Of a DNA stretch of 64,000 nucleotides, positions 55,689 through 63,999 are shown piece after piece. Below the pieces are notes generated by a model, which was given only the letters and a program-made list of their open reading frames with translations, did not search any database and had not been told where the DNA came from. The first letter of the stretch is position 1. Each line of letters begins with the position of its first letter. The stretch spans positions 4,849,800 through 4,913,799 of the forward strand of contig NZ_CP037920.1 of NCBI RefSeq assembly GCF_007748195.1. Direction: 5' to 3'. The position numbers were made by a program, and so were the translations under genes. Source of the stretch: Gimesia aquarii. Lineage in GTDB: Bacteria; Planctomycetota; Planctomycetia; Planctomycetales; Planctomycetaceae.

Positions 55689-55761
55689 TAGCCCGTGTGA
55701 GAGTCGAACCCTACCAGCTCGGCCTGAGAAACCGATGACCTCACCCGAAGTCGAACGGGCC
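55689..55761 (-). tRNA. tRNA-Glu-like (anticodon CUC) with broken T stem
   Basis: Anticodon stem TCGGT / GCCGA with loop TTCTCAG gives CUC. D arm and acceptor (GGCCCGT / ACGGGCT, G1-U72) fold well and U8 is present, but the T stem TAGGG / CTCAC has two mismatches (U49-C65, A50-A64). It is first in the array by direction of transcription. Confidence 0.72.
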
Positions 55762-55845
55762 TTGATACACGCGAATCTTCCGCGCAATACATACCCATGA
55801 GCTGCAAAATTCTGTTACTGATCCTCGTCTTTTAGTTGAGACACG

Positions 55846-55874
55846 AAAAAACCCGCTGCCTTATGACACCGGGT
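55846..55874 (-). terminator. Rho-independent terminator upstream of the tRNA array
   Basis: Minus strand: ACCCG / CGGGT enclosing TGTC / GGCA with an ATAA loop, followed by a run of Ts. It lies about 85 bp before the first tRNA of the array. Confidence 0.65.
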
Positions 55875-55971
55875 GAAGTAGATTTCGTGTTAAATCAACC
55901 AGGCATCACAAGCGCAAAGGCATTGCGAGTAATTTCTCTGTCGGGTAACTGGCAGAGAAATTATGATTCAG
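55846..55971 (-). ncRNA. Candidate small RNA ending just before the tRNA array
   Basis: The minus strand has a possible promoter (TTTACA at 56002-56007, 18 bp, TTGTAT at 55978-55983). A strong hairpin follows with 11-bp arms TAATTTCTCTG / CAGAGAAATTA (55930-55963), then a terminal hairpin ACCCG ... CGGGT (55851-55874) with an inner 4-bp stem and a T-run. The predicted length is about 125 nt. No known RNA family is recognised. It could also be a leader or boundary element of the tRNA transcript. Confidence 0.4.
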
Positions 55972-56358
55972 ATAGCCATACAAGTCGATTGACCACAAAG
56001 TTGTAAACATGAGTAAATTCCGTTGATTGCATTCCTGTGTTTATTGATTGACTGAATACTTAGAGACGAAGATCAAAATTCGGTTCGCAATTTTTTCAAG
56101 ATTCTAATACTTCATGTTGGATTAGCTGATCACATTAATCTTTATTGAAGGTTATCCCATCTGAATTCTCTTATTCTTATATAGATTCCTAAACAGGAAC
56201 CCTTGTACTATCAAGAATCTGATTGACGGACTCATAAATTTGGCGAACGTGCTTCTGGCAAAGTTGCCTGAGTTACTCTAAATGGGTATGATAAATGCTT
56301 TTACGGCAGTAACGAATCTGTAATTTTTTTTGTTTAAATTACCCCACAAAAATCAACC

Positions 56359-56403
56359 TTGACTGTAATACGCTTGTTTCATTAAATTGATACAGGCGTT
56401 TCA
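56359..56403 (+). promoter_or_regulatory. tetR promoter with two operators flanking the -10 box
   Basis: -35 TTGACT (56359-56364), 17-bp spacer, -10 TTAAAT (56382-56387). Two 16-bp sites of the form TGAAAC-N4-GTTTCA lie at 56366-56381 (spacer) and 56388-56403 (just after -10); their right halves are perfect and their left halves TAATAC and TGATAC. The sites are centred 22 bp apart. The same arrangement is found at 57932-57976. Confidence 0.8.
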
Positions 56404-56421
56404 CGAAATTTAGTAAATGCC

Positions 56422-57096
56422 ATGGATAAGCCAACAGAAGAACCACTGAGCCCGAGTGAAGTCTCCACCCGTGAGAGACTACTCCAAGCTGGCCTAGAAG
56501 AATTCGCCGCCAAGGGATATGACGGTGCAACGGTTCGTGATATATGCCATCGAGCACAAGCCAATTTAAATTCGATCAAATACCACTTTGGAGACAAGTG
56601 GGAATTATACATTGCTGTCCTAGAGGTATGCAAAGAGCGAGTAGGCCCCCCTTCTCTACCGAACATACCAGTAGATGCAAAAGCAGAAAAGCAGTTACAC
56701 ACATTCATCCACTCACTGGTCAAAGTCATTTTGGCAAAGCGCCGCCAATCAGGCGACCCACGCGCCATGCAGATATTATTCCGAGAGATGCAGCAGCCCA
56801 CTGGAGCCATGAAGGCTGGAATCAAAATGTTCGTAATTCCAATCTGGAAGCTGCTCAACACAATCCTTGCAAAATTGCTACCGGAAGACACTCCAGAATT
56901 CGACCGGCACCTCTTAGCATTTTCAGTAATGGGGCAAATTACCAGCTATCGCTTCAACACTATGGTCATGGACATTGTGATCACAAAATCAGAATCCGAC
57001 CGAATAACAGCAAAACGCCTTGCAGACCATATTACAAGAGTCACTGTCGCCGCAGCTCACTCCTTCCACGTCCAACCCAAAACCAACGAGCAGTAG
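56422..57096 (+). CDS. TetR family regulator (CerR/CecR-type C-terminal domain)
   Basis: It has 224 residues. The N-terminal helix-turn-helix is typical of TetR (RERLLQAGLEEFAAKGYDGA, VRDICHRAQANLNSIKYHFG), and the C-terminal part fits the CerR/CecR ligand domain (LLAFSVMGQITSYRFNTMV). TetR proteins repress until a ligand binds. It probably represses its own gene and the pump genes downstream, because identical twin operator sites lie at both promoters. It starts 19 bp after the second operator. Confidence 0.94.
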   Translation: MDKPTEEPLSPSEVSTRERLLQAGLEEFAAKGYDGATVRDICHRAQANLNSIKYHFGDKWELYIAVLEVCKERVGPPSLPNIPVDAKAEKQLHTFIHSLVKVILAKRRQSGDPRAMQILFREMQQPTGAMKAGIKMFVIPIWKLLNTILAKLLPEDTPEFDRHLLAFSVMGQITSYRFNTMVMDIVITKSESDRITAKRLADHITRVTVAAAHSFHVQPKTNEQ

Positions 57097-57244
57097 CCCG
57101 AGGCTCGCCGGCGGCCAATGCCATCCTACCCCATCTCACATTTCCACTCTGGAAACAGCGTTTTTTCTATTTAAAACATAGAATACAGGGATTAAAAGCG
57201 CCTACCATTTCCTGCTCCACCTCTACAACAGTAAGGAGATTTTC

Positions 57245-57754
57245 ATGTGTTTAAAACTTACTCTAGTAACGATTGCCACCACAATCTGCCTAGCAGAGCA
57301 ACTGCAAGCACAACAAGCACCCAAAGGATCACTGAAAGTCACTGTCTCTGGAATTCCCTTGAACTCAAAGACTGCGACTATTATCCTGTTCGATAATGAA
57401 CAGAAAATGACACTTGCCATGAAGTCTAAGATGATTCAGAAGAACCGGAAACAATGGAAACATTACCACAGCATCTACGAAGCTTCTGCCAAAACAGGGT
57501 CAGCCTCTGCAATTATTAAAGGACTTCCTCCCGGTGAATACTCTATCATGACTTTCTGCGACCAGAATGGCAACAATCGGATGGACACAAACTTCATCGG
57601 CTTTCCTACAGAGCCTATTGGAATGTCTGGATCAGCAATGTCGAGCAAGCCTACCTTTCCACCAAAGCAGAAGCCAAGTTGGAAAACCACTAAGTTCCGG
57701 ATCGAACCAAGAGAAAACCAACTGAACCTCAAAGTTTTCAAGCCTGGTTCATAG
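57245..57754 (+). CDS. Secreted DUF2141 family protein
   Basis: It has 169 residues with AAGGAG before the ATG. A signal peptide (LTLVTIATTICLAEQLQAQQ) is followed by a DUF2141 domain: LKVTVSGIPLNSKTATIILF, GLPPGEYSIMTFCDQNGNNR, DTNFIGFPTEPIGMSG. The family is a small periplasmic beta-sandwich of unknown role. It lies between tetR (148 bp upstream) and a strong terminator, so it is probably cotranscribed with tetR and under its control. Confidence 0.9.
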   Translation: MCLKLTLVTIATTICLAEQLQAQQAPKGSLKVTVSGIPLNSKTATIILFDNEQKMTLAMKSKMIQKNRKQWKHYHSIYEASAKTGSASAIIKGLPPGEYSIMTFCDQNGNNRMDTNFIGFPTEPIGMSGSAMSSKPTFPPKQKPSWKTTKFRIEPRENQLNLKVFKPGS

Positions 57755-57833
57755 AGTCAACCAACACAAGGACCAACCAAACCTAAATCACACAAAAAAC
57801 AACAGCCCCAAATATTTCAGTCAAATGGGATCC

Positions 57834-57859
57834 GGCTTGTTTTTAAGCTGGATCCCATT
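57834..57859 (+). terminator. Terminator after the DUF2141 gene
   Basis: A long stem (AATGGGATCCGGCTT / AAGCTGGATCCCATT, one G-U) with a short T-rich loop, followed by CTTATCC. The T-run is poor, but the hairpin is very stable. It separates the tetR unit from the pump promoter. Confidence 0.7.
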
Positions 57860-57931
57860 CTTATCCATTTCCCCAAAGTCATACACACCTTCAAGATCAG
57901 TTCAACTGCGTTCCATTATTCAAAAACAACA

Positions 57932-57976
57932 TTGACATTGAAACAACTGTTTCATAAAATTAATACATTCGTTTCA
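57932..57976 (+). promoter_or_regulatory. Efflux operon promoter with two TetR operators flanking the -10 box
   Basis: -35 TTGACA (57932-57937), 17-bp spacer, -10 TAAAAT (57955-57960), a near-consensus sigma-70 promoter. Operator 1 (57939-57954) is a perfect TGAAAC-N4-GTTTCA palindrome filling the spacer. Operator 2 (57961-57976) has the perfect right half GTTTCA and follows the -10 box at once. The centres are 22 bp apart, as in the tetR promoter. The promoter lies inside the long reading frame of the next gene, so the protein must start further down. Confidence 0.82.
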
Positions 57977-58051
57977 ATTATATCTTATAGTTGTGTTGCA
58001 CAGATTGCTCCACAAAACTCATCCACCTATCTGCAAAATGGTTCTTGCACC

Positions 58052-59476
58052 ATGTCTGCTATCGCAAACGAAAAAACAGGACGTCAAACTACGAGTCTTC
58101 CGAGTCTTCAAACTCGCCAGGGAAGAAACCATCCACCACATACCCAACAATTAAGTGCTGGAAAACCAGTCTACAAGCAACTTTACCGCGGGATACTATC
58201 GATTCTCTTGTTAGGTGGAGGTATGGCTGGATATGGATTACTCTCACGATCGACAACTCATCCTCAAAAAAAATCACCTGAACCATTCATTCCACGAATA
58301 GATATAGCTACAGTCAAACCGTTTGAAAAATATATTTCGATTGTCTCTGATGGTGAAGTGGTTCCACTCCGTGAAGTCAAAGTTGGTGCGGAAGTACAGG
58401 GACGGATTACATTCAAGTCACCAAACTCTCGAATCGGATGTTATATCAAAAAAGGTGATGTCCTGGTACAAATTGACCCCCGTGATTTTGAATTCGAAGT
58501 GAAACGCTTGCAATCGGAACTCACCGAGGCACAAGCCAATCTAGACGAAGTGAAAACGGATCGTGTCAACACAACTGATCAGATCGAGATTGCTAAACAA
58601 GAACTAGCAATTCGAAATCGTGAATTAAAACGATACGAAAAGATCGCCACTCGAGGGGCATTCTCACAGGCTGATCTCGACGCAACACGTCTTAATGAGT
58701 TGAATGCCCGCAATAATCTACAGAAACTAGAAGGCCAAATTCGAATCTCACATGCAAAGATTAAGGGACGCGAAAGCTTTCTAAAGCGAATACAAACACA
58801 GCTTTCACAGGCCAGGTTAGATCTTGAACGCACTAAAATCATTGCTCCTATCAGCGGCTTGATTACCCAGGTTAATGTCGAACAAGGAAGCTTTATTCAA
58901 AAGGGTGCTGAGGTTATTACAATTCAAGATACTACTACATTCGAAGTAGATCTGAGTCTGCCAATCACAAAAATGCAATGGATCTGGGAATCCTCGGGAT
59001 CAGAAATTCAAGCCAATTTTAAACAGTACGAACTGCCCGAATTGCCTGCAATCATTCGTTTCAACTCAAACGAAATCGACTACAAATGGCAGGGAATTCT
59101 ACATCGCTATGCTTCATCTGGCGTTGATGAAACCACGCGGACTGTGCCGCTTCGAATACGTGTGCTGCGACCAATGCGCTCAACTCTTACATCAACTCAA
59201 CCGGAACTCATGGATGGAATGTTTGTTAACGTAGAAATACAAGCCAAAATAAACCGTGAATTGCTTCAGGTCCCGGCCAGCGCCATTCAACCGGGAGACT
59301 CAATTTGGTCTGTTTCTGATGGACAAATACGTCACAATGAAATTGATGTTTTGTCCCTGAATAGCGAAACTGCCGTTATCAATGTGGGAAAATCTTCTCT
59401 GCAAGTCGGTGATCTGGTTGTAATCTCCCCCGTGGTTGACGCACGAGAAGGTATGCGGGTGAAGGTGATCAAATAG
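58052..59476 (+). CDS. RND efflux periplasmic adaptor (membrane fusion protein)
   Basis: It has 474 residues from ATG 58052. The open frame reaches back to 57932, but that part overlaps the -35 and -10 boxes, so it cannot be translated from this promoter. A single membrane anchor (GILSILLLGGGMAGYGLLS) is followed by a lipoyl/barrel-sandwich part (VKVGAEVQGRITFKSP, GDVLVQIDPRDF), a coiled-coil hairpin (about residues 145-245) and the beta-barrel (IIAPISGLITQVNVEQGSFI). It links the inner-membrane pump to an outer-membrane channel. It is 4 bp from the pump gene, so they form an operon. Confidence 0.93.
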   Translation: MSAIANEKTGRQTTSLPSLQTRQGRNHPPHTQQLSAGKPVYKQLYRGILSILLLGGGMAGYGLLSRSTTHPQKKSPEPFIPRIDIATVKPFEKYISIVSDGEVVPLREVKVGAEVQGRITFKSPNSRIGCYIKKGDVLVQIDPRDFEFEVKRLQSELTEAQANLDEVKTDRVNTTDQIEIAKQELAIRNRELKRYEKIATRGAFSQADLDATRLNELNARNNLQKLEGQIRISHAKIKGRESFLKRIQTQLSQARLDLERTKIIAPISGLITQVNVEQGSFIQKGAEVITIQDTTTFEVDLSLPITKMQWIWESSGSEIQANFKQYELPELPAIIRFNSNEIDYKWQGILHRYASSGVDETTRTVPLRIRVLRPMRSTLTSTQPELMDGMFVNVEIQAKINRELLQVPASAIQPGDSIWSVSDGQIRHNEIDVLSLNSETAVINVGKSSLQVGDLVVISPVVDAREGMRVKVIK

Positions 59477-59480
59477 TATT

Positions 59481-62400
59481 ATGAGAGGACTCATCAGAAA
59501 AGCCATTGAAAATGCGCCCGCTATGAATCTCATCATGATTACCGTTTTATTGGTAGGTAGTTTCAGCCTAATCAGCATTCAACGCGAAGCATTTCCTACA
59601 TTCAATATGGATATAGTCCAAGTAAGAGTCCCTTATCCGGGAGCCACACCCGATGAGGTAGAAGAAGGTGTATGCCAAAAAGTTGAAGAAGTAGTACGGG
59701 GAGTCAATGGCATCAAAAAGATCAGCTCTATTGCTGCCGAGGGAATGGCAACCATTTCTATCGAACTAAAATCAAGTGTCGATAGCCCAGACAGAGTTGT
59801 TAATGAAATACGATCTGAAGTCGATCAAATCACCAGTTTTCCTGAATTTGCGGAAGAACCCGATATTCGCCAAATGACAATGCGAGAAACCAGCATCAAA
59901 GTTGGTGTTATTGGTCCTAACACGCTCAGTGATGCAACGAACTGGCAATTAAGAGAGATGGCAGAAGAGGTTCGTAGCGAACTCTTAATGTTGCCGGGAG
60001 TCTCGGAAGTCGAAATTATCGGTGCACCAGCTTACCAGATCGATGTCGAATTTCCCGAACAGGCGCTGCGCGCTTACAATCTGTCACTGAAAGATGCTGC
60101 CAACATCATTCGCCGTGAGAACCATCAGATGCCAGCAGGTTCAATTCGAAGTAACTCACAGGAATTACTGGTGCGTGGAGAGAATCGTCGAACCGATGGG
60201 GAAGGCATCTCTGCCCTGCCACTCATTACGAAGTATGATGGAACGGTACTTACAGTTGGTGATCTCGGTAATGTAGAAGATGGTTTTGAAGATACTGCCT
60301 TTGTCAGTCGCATTAATGGCCAACCTGGTCTGGGTCTAGCAGTTCAAAGAACGTCTGACGAAGATATCCTCGAAATGGTAGCCAGTGTTTATGAATACAT
60401 TGCAACAAAAAAATTACCCGCCGGATATTCATTGTCCAGCTGGAGCGATCGATCTATAGAAGTACGTGGCCGACTGAATCTACTACTAAAAAATGGAGTT
60501 CAGGGTCTTTGCCTTGTATTTCTTGCTCTGGCATTATTTCTTAACATGCGGCTTGCTTTTTGGGTTGCGATGGGAATTCCATTTTCAGTCCTCGCAGCCG
60601 GAACATATTTGCTGTTTACTGATCAGACACTGAATATGATCTCAATGTTTGCATTCGTAATGGCCCTCGGAATTGTTGTGGATGATGCCATTGTAGTAGG
60701 TGAGAATGTATTTGCTCATCGAGAGATGGGAAAGTCTCTTGAACGTGCTGCCATTGACGGGACTCTTGAAGTGATGCCCCCCGTCATTACTTCAGTGGTA
60801 ACAACCATCATTGCTTTCATGCCATTGTTGTACGTGACAGGTATGATGGGGAAATTTATAGCTGTTATGCCCGTAGGCGTAATTGCTATGCTAATTGCTT
60901 CACTTTTAGAAAGTGGAACTATTCTACCAAGTCATCTTTCTCACAAAGATAACCTGGTATTTCGAATTTTGGGAGTGATATTTTACGCTGTTCGCTGGAT
61001 CTTGATTCCTTTCAACCGGCTACGTAGTCTCGCATCAAAGAGCCTGAAAATATTTGTTGAATCGATCTATGCTCCAACATTGCATCTGGCATTACACCAC
61101 CGTTCTGTCGTTATTTCAGGTGCCGTCGCGATGCTGATGATCGCTGTGGGATTCATCCGATCGGGGTATGTGCCGTTTATTGTCTTGCCAAAACTGGACT
61201 CCAATATCATCGTAGCCAATGTTGTCTTCCCAGATGGTACACCCGAAAGAATCACAAATCACTGGACAAGCAACTTGGAACAAGCCTTCCAGAGGGTCAG
61301 TGCAAATCTCAATCAAGTGAATATGGCTACTGTAGTTCATCGTGTTGTTGGGCAGGAAATGAAAATGGGCGGGTTTCGACAAACAGGCTCTGGAAACCGC
61401 GGGAGTCACATCGGCGGAGTTGAGATTGAGCTCGTCGACGTTGTAGAGCGTTCTATTACCAGTGATCAGATTGTGAATCTGTGGCGAGAAGAGGTCGGAC
61501 AGATTAATGGGGCGGAACGAGTTCAGTTTGGCTCAGCAGCCGGAGGGCCAGCAGGCGTTGCGATCGAACTCAAACTTCTCGCGAACAAAAATAGTGCATC
61601 GGATCTGGAGACCGTTGCGGAGGATATCAAATCCAAACTCGCTTCTTATCCAGGTGTCGTTGACATCAGAGATGACACCAATGCCGGCAAATTTGAATTT
61701 CGAACGCGAGTCAAAGATGACGCCATAGCTTTGGGTGTGCAACCCGCCGATATTGCGGAAACCTTGCGAGCTACATACCACGGCGAAGAGGTGATGCGTT
61801 TGCAACGAGGGCGACATGAGGTTCGTCTTATGGTTCGCTATCCCCGCGATGAGCGACGTGACCTAAGCCATTTTGATGAAATCCGTCTGCGAACCGGAGA
61901 TGGAAAGGAGCGTCCCCTGTCCGAAGTAGCAGAAGTGACTGTTGAACGAGGCTACTCGACTATCAACCGTCGGAATCAACTCCGCGCGATCACGGTCTCT
62001 GCCGACGTTGACGAAACTCTGGCGAACTCAAATCAAATCACAAAAGAACTACAACAAGAATTTCTCCCAGAACTTCTCAGAAAATACCCAGAGGTACAAG
62101 TCCTTTGGGAAGGTCAGGCAGAACAGACAAATGAATCATTCAACTCGCTTGGTGTAGGATTTGGAGTCGCGCTCCTGGTAATGTTTGTTCTACTTTCGTT
62201 TCAGTTTAACTCCTACTTTCAGCCGTTATTAATTCTGGCCATCATTCCTTTTGGTACTATTGGTGCCATCGCCGGACATTTTATCATGGGGCTTCCACTT
62301 ACAATGTTTAGTGTTTTTGGAATGGTTGCTCTTACAGGAATCGTCGTCAATGACTCGATAGTACTAGTCGATTTTATCAACACACGGGTTCGAAATCAGG

Positions 62401-62675
62401 GAATGCCTATTGAACAGGCTATTGTCGAAGCGGGAAAACGTCGCTTTCGCCCAGTGATCCTAACATCTCTTACAACTGTTCTTGGTTTACTTCCGATTTT
62501 GAGTGAATCTTCTGTCCAGGCACAGCTCTTGATTCCGATGGCTACCAGCCTCTCCTTTGGTTTGATTTTTGCTACTTTCCTTGTGCTCTACTTAATACCC
62601 GTTTTTAATTCCTCATATGCAACATTGACTGGAGCAATCGACACACATTCAAACCCCGTATATCAACAAAACTAA
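59481..62675 (+). CDS. RND (HAE1/AcrB-like) efflux pump, inner-membrane permease
   Basis: It has 1064 residues. Its duplicated layout is typical: TM1, a large periplasmic loop (about 30-335), TM2-6, TM7, a second loop and TM8-12. The proton-relay Asp pair is present in TM4 (GIVVDDAIVVGENVFAHREM). Other marks are AFPTFNMDIVQVRVPYPGAT and the C-terminal GIVVNDSIVLVDFINTRVRN. It probably expels toxic organic compounds. The TetR operators at its promoter suggest ligand-induced expression. Confidence 0.95.
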   Translation: MRGLIRKAIENAPAMNLIMITVLLVGSFSLISIQREAFPTFNMDIVQVRVPYPGATPDEVEEGVCQKVEEVVRGVNGIKKISSIAAEGMATISIELKSSVDSPDRVVNEIRSEVDQITSFPEFAEEPDIRQMTMRETSIKVGVIGPNTLSDATNWQLREMAEEVRSELLMLPGVSEVEIIGAPAYQIDVEFPEQALRAYNLSLKDAANIIRRENHQMPAGSIRSNSQELLVRGENRRTDGEGISALPLITKYDGTVLTVGDLGNVEDGFEDTAFVSRINGQPGLGLAVQRTSDEDILEMVASVYEYIATKKLPAGYSLSSWSDRSIEVRGRLNLLLKNGVQGLCLVFLALALFLNMRLAFWVAMGIPFSVLAAGTYLLFTDQTLNMISMFAFVMALGIVVDDAIVVGENVFAHREMGKSLERAAIDGTLEVMPPVITSVVTTIIAFMPLLYVTGMMGKFIAVMPVGVIAMLIASLLESGTILPSHLSHKDNLVFRILGVIFYAVRWILIPFNRLRSLASKSLKIFVESIYAPTLHLALHHRSVVISGAVAMLMIAVGFIRSGYVPFIVLPKLDSNIIVANVVFPDGTPERITNHWTSNLEQAFQRVSANLNQVNMATVVHRVVGQEMKMGGFRQTGSGNRGSHIGGVEIELVDVVERSITSDQIVNLWREEVGQINGAERVQFGSAAGGPAGVAIELKLLANKNSASDLETVAEDIKSKLASYPGVVDIRDDTNAGKFEFRTRVKDDAIALGVQPADIAETLRATYHGEEVMRLQRGRHEVRLMVRYPRDERRDLSHFDEIRLRTGDGKERPLSEVAEVTVERGYSTINRRNQLRAITVSADVDETLANSNQITKELQQEFLPELLRKYPEVQVLWEGQAEQTNESFNSLGVGFGVALLVMFVLLSFQFNSYFQPLLILAIIPFGTIGAIAGHFIMGLPLTMFSVFGMVALTGIVVNDSIVLVDFINTRVRNQGMPIEQAIVEAGKRRFRPVILTSLTTVLGLLPILSESSVQAQLLIPMATSLSFGLIFATFLVLYLIPVFNSSYATLTGAIDTHSNPVYQQN

Positions 62676-62801
62676 CTGTATTCAACACAAATTCTCTTGA
62701 AAAACTATCAAAGCCTCATAATCCCATACTTGCTATACCTCCGATGTGAGCCTTCGCCCAATGACCAGGTAGTGCACTACGCTACTTGAAAAGGATTTCC
62801 G

Positions 62802-63737
62802 ATGATCAAAACATTCCAACTTCATCCTGGTTATGTCAGGGGTGTGCTCTTGTTCTATCTCGGAATAGTTGCAGGCTGCTCAGGACTTCCAAGATCCGCT
62901 CCGGAAGTCACAACCACTGAAGAAGCTCCTTCAGTAAAAATGAAGAGTCAAATGGGTATGGGAATGGGAGGCAACCCCGGATCTCCCTTTGGAATCGGAG
63001 TGAGTGGAGGCTATTCCACTGGTAGCGACCTTTCTGTAGGACAAATTCGGGTCAATGGGCGGGGGATCGTTCCCATTAACCCTCCGAAACGCATGATGAT
63101 GCTCCAACCGTCCTTCTCAACGACAACATTCGATGTCGACGCTCTATTCGATACACCGTCAGAAGTTTACAACATCGGCGTAAATATGATGTGGATGGAG
63201 CGGATTAACGAGCGGACGATGCTTTCATTTGGAGCGAATCCGTCAATCACTGGTGATGCAGATTCTTTGGGTGATAATGTGCGAGTGTTTGCAATGGGTA
63301 TGTTGAACTGGCAGTGGATTCCGAATAAATTGAAACTAACGGCAGGTGCCGCTTATACAGGCCGCGACGATATTCCTGTGTTACCAATGGCTGGTCTACA
63401 GTGGAATCCTAACGAGGATTGGAATATTTCGGTAATTCTCCCAAAGCCCAAAATCGCCTACCGGATTCACAACATTGGTGAATCGTCCACCTGGATCTAC
63501 TTCTCTGGAGGGCTGGGTGGCGGTACCTGGGATGTACTCCGCATAAATGGTACGACTGATGAATTTTCTTACACAGAATTTCAGGCAGTGATGGGGATTG
63601 AGCACTCTACGGAGTTGGCAGGCCGTCTTTTCGCCGAATTAGGTACCGGGTTCAGCCGTAAACTCGAATACAGAGAAACCGCAGAAGAACAATCATTCGG
63701 CAATAGTCTTTTACTACGTGGGGGATGGAATTATTGA
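62802..63737 (+). CDS. Outer-membrane-like lipoprotein of unknown function
   Basis: It has 311 residues. An N-terminal lipoprotein signal (GVLLFYLGIVAGCSG, lipobox Cys) is followed by Gly/Met-rich sequence and then repeated amphipathic strands (YNIGVNMMWMERINERTMLS, LKLTAGAAYTGRDDIPVLPM, AGRLFAELGTGFSRKLEYRE) ending in an aromatic residue, as in outer-membrane beta-barrels. It lies 126 bp after the pump. It is not a TolC-type channel, because coiled coils are absent, and may be a separate outer-membrane component. Confidence 0.8.
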   Translation: MIKTFQLHPGYVRGVLLFYLGIVAGCSGLPRSAPEVTTTEEAPSVKMKSQMGMGMGGNPGSPFGIGVSGGYSTGSDLSVGQIRVNGRGIVPINPPKRMMMLQPSFSTTTFDVDALFDTPSEVYNIGVNMMWMERINERTMLSFGANPSITGDADSLGDNVRVFAMGMLNWQWIPNKLKLTAGAAYTGRDDIPVLPMAGLQWNPNEDWNISVILPKPKIAYRIHNIGESSTWIYFSGGLGGGTWDVLRINGTTDEFSYTEFQAVMGIEHSTELAGRLFAELGTGFSRKLEYRETAEEQSFGNSLLLRGGWNY

Positions 63738-63786
63738 CCAATTTCACAGGACTCATGAAAATGATGTGCCTAACAATACCATAAAC

Positions 63787-63999
63787 TTAATATTGTTTAT
63801 AGATTTTTGACAATTCCAGCAACTCTTGCAGATAGGCAGCGGAAGATTTAATGACCGCGTTCTTAAACAGCTCACCCTTCTCGGCTGTTGCCTGAGTAGG
63901 ATGCCCCGTATGCCCTTCACCCTCTGAGAGTGTATGCATAGACCACATATCCTGCAAAGGAGCTTTGAAGTGAGGAGTCGGATTATCAATCCGCTCATC
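63787..63999 (-). CDS. C-terminal 70 residues of a creatininase-family protein, 5' part outside the window
   Basis: The minus-strand frame is open from the window edge (63999) to TAA at 63787-63789. It reads DERIDNPTPHFKAPLQDMWS.. and then HTGHPTQATAEKGELFKNAV, the pattern of creatininase-family C-termini (a small conserved HxGxPxxATAEKG segment) followed by the final amphipathic helix. No start codon is present because the gene begins outside. Family members are zinc-dependent amidohydrolases. Identification rests on one motif. Confidence 0.6.
   Translation of the reverse strand, partial: DERIDNPTPHFKAPLQDMWSMHTLSEGEGHTGHPTQATAEKGELFKNAVIKSSAAYLQELLELSKIYKQY

Larger units (their letters stand above)
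55762..56358. other. Region upstream of the tRNA array; candidate small RNA, otherwise no gene
   Basis: About 600 bp with no convincing protein gene. On the minus strand it carries a candidate RNA (55846-55971) with a terminator. The stretch 56040-56358 is AT-rich and holds nothing recognisable before the tetR promoter. Confidence 0.5.

Noticed and set aside
54176-55761. tRNA array as an integrated phage or mobile element
   Set aside because: No integrase, attachment-site repeat, phage or conjugation gene is visible within 10 kb on either side; the flanking genes look chromosomal.
63753-63998. Minus-strand ORF of 81 codons at the right edge
   Set aside because: It is in a different frame from the creatininase-like C-terminus at 63787-63999, which is the better-supported reading.
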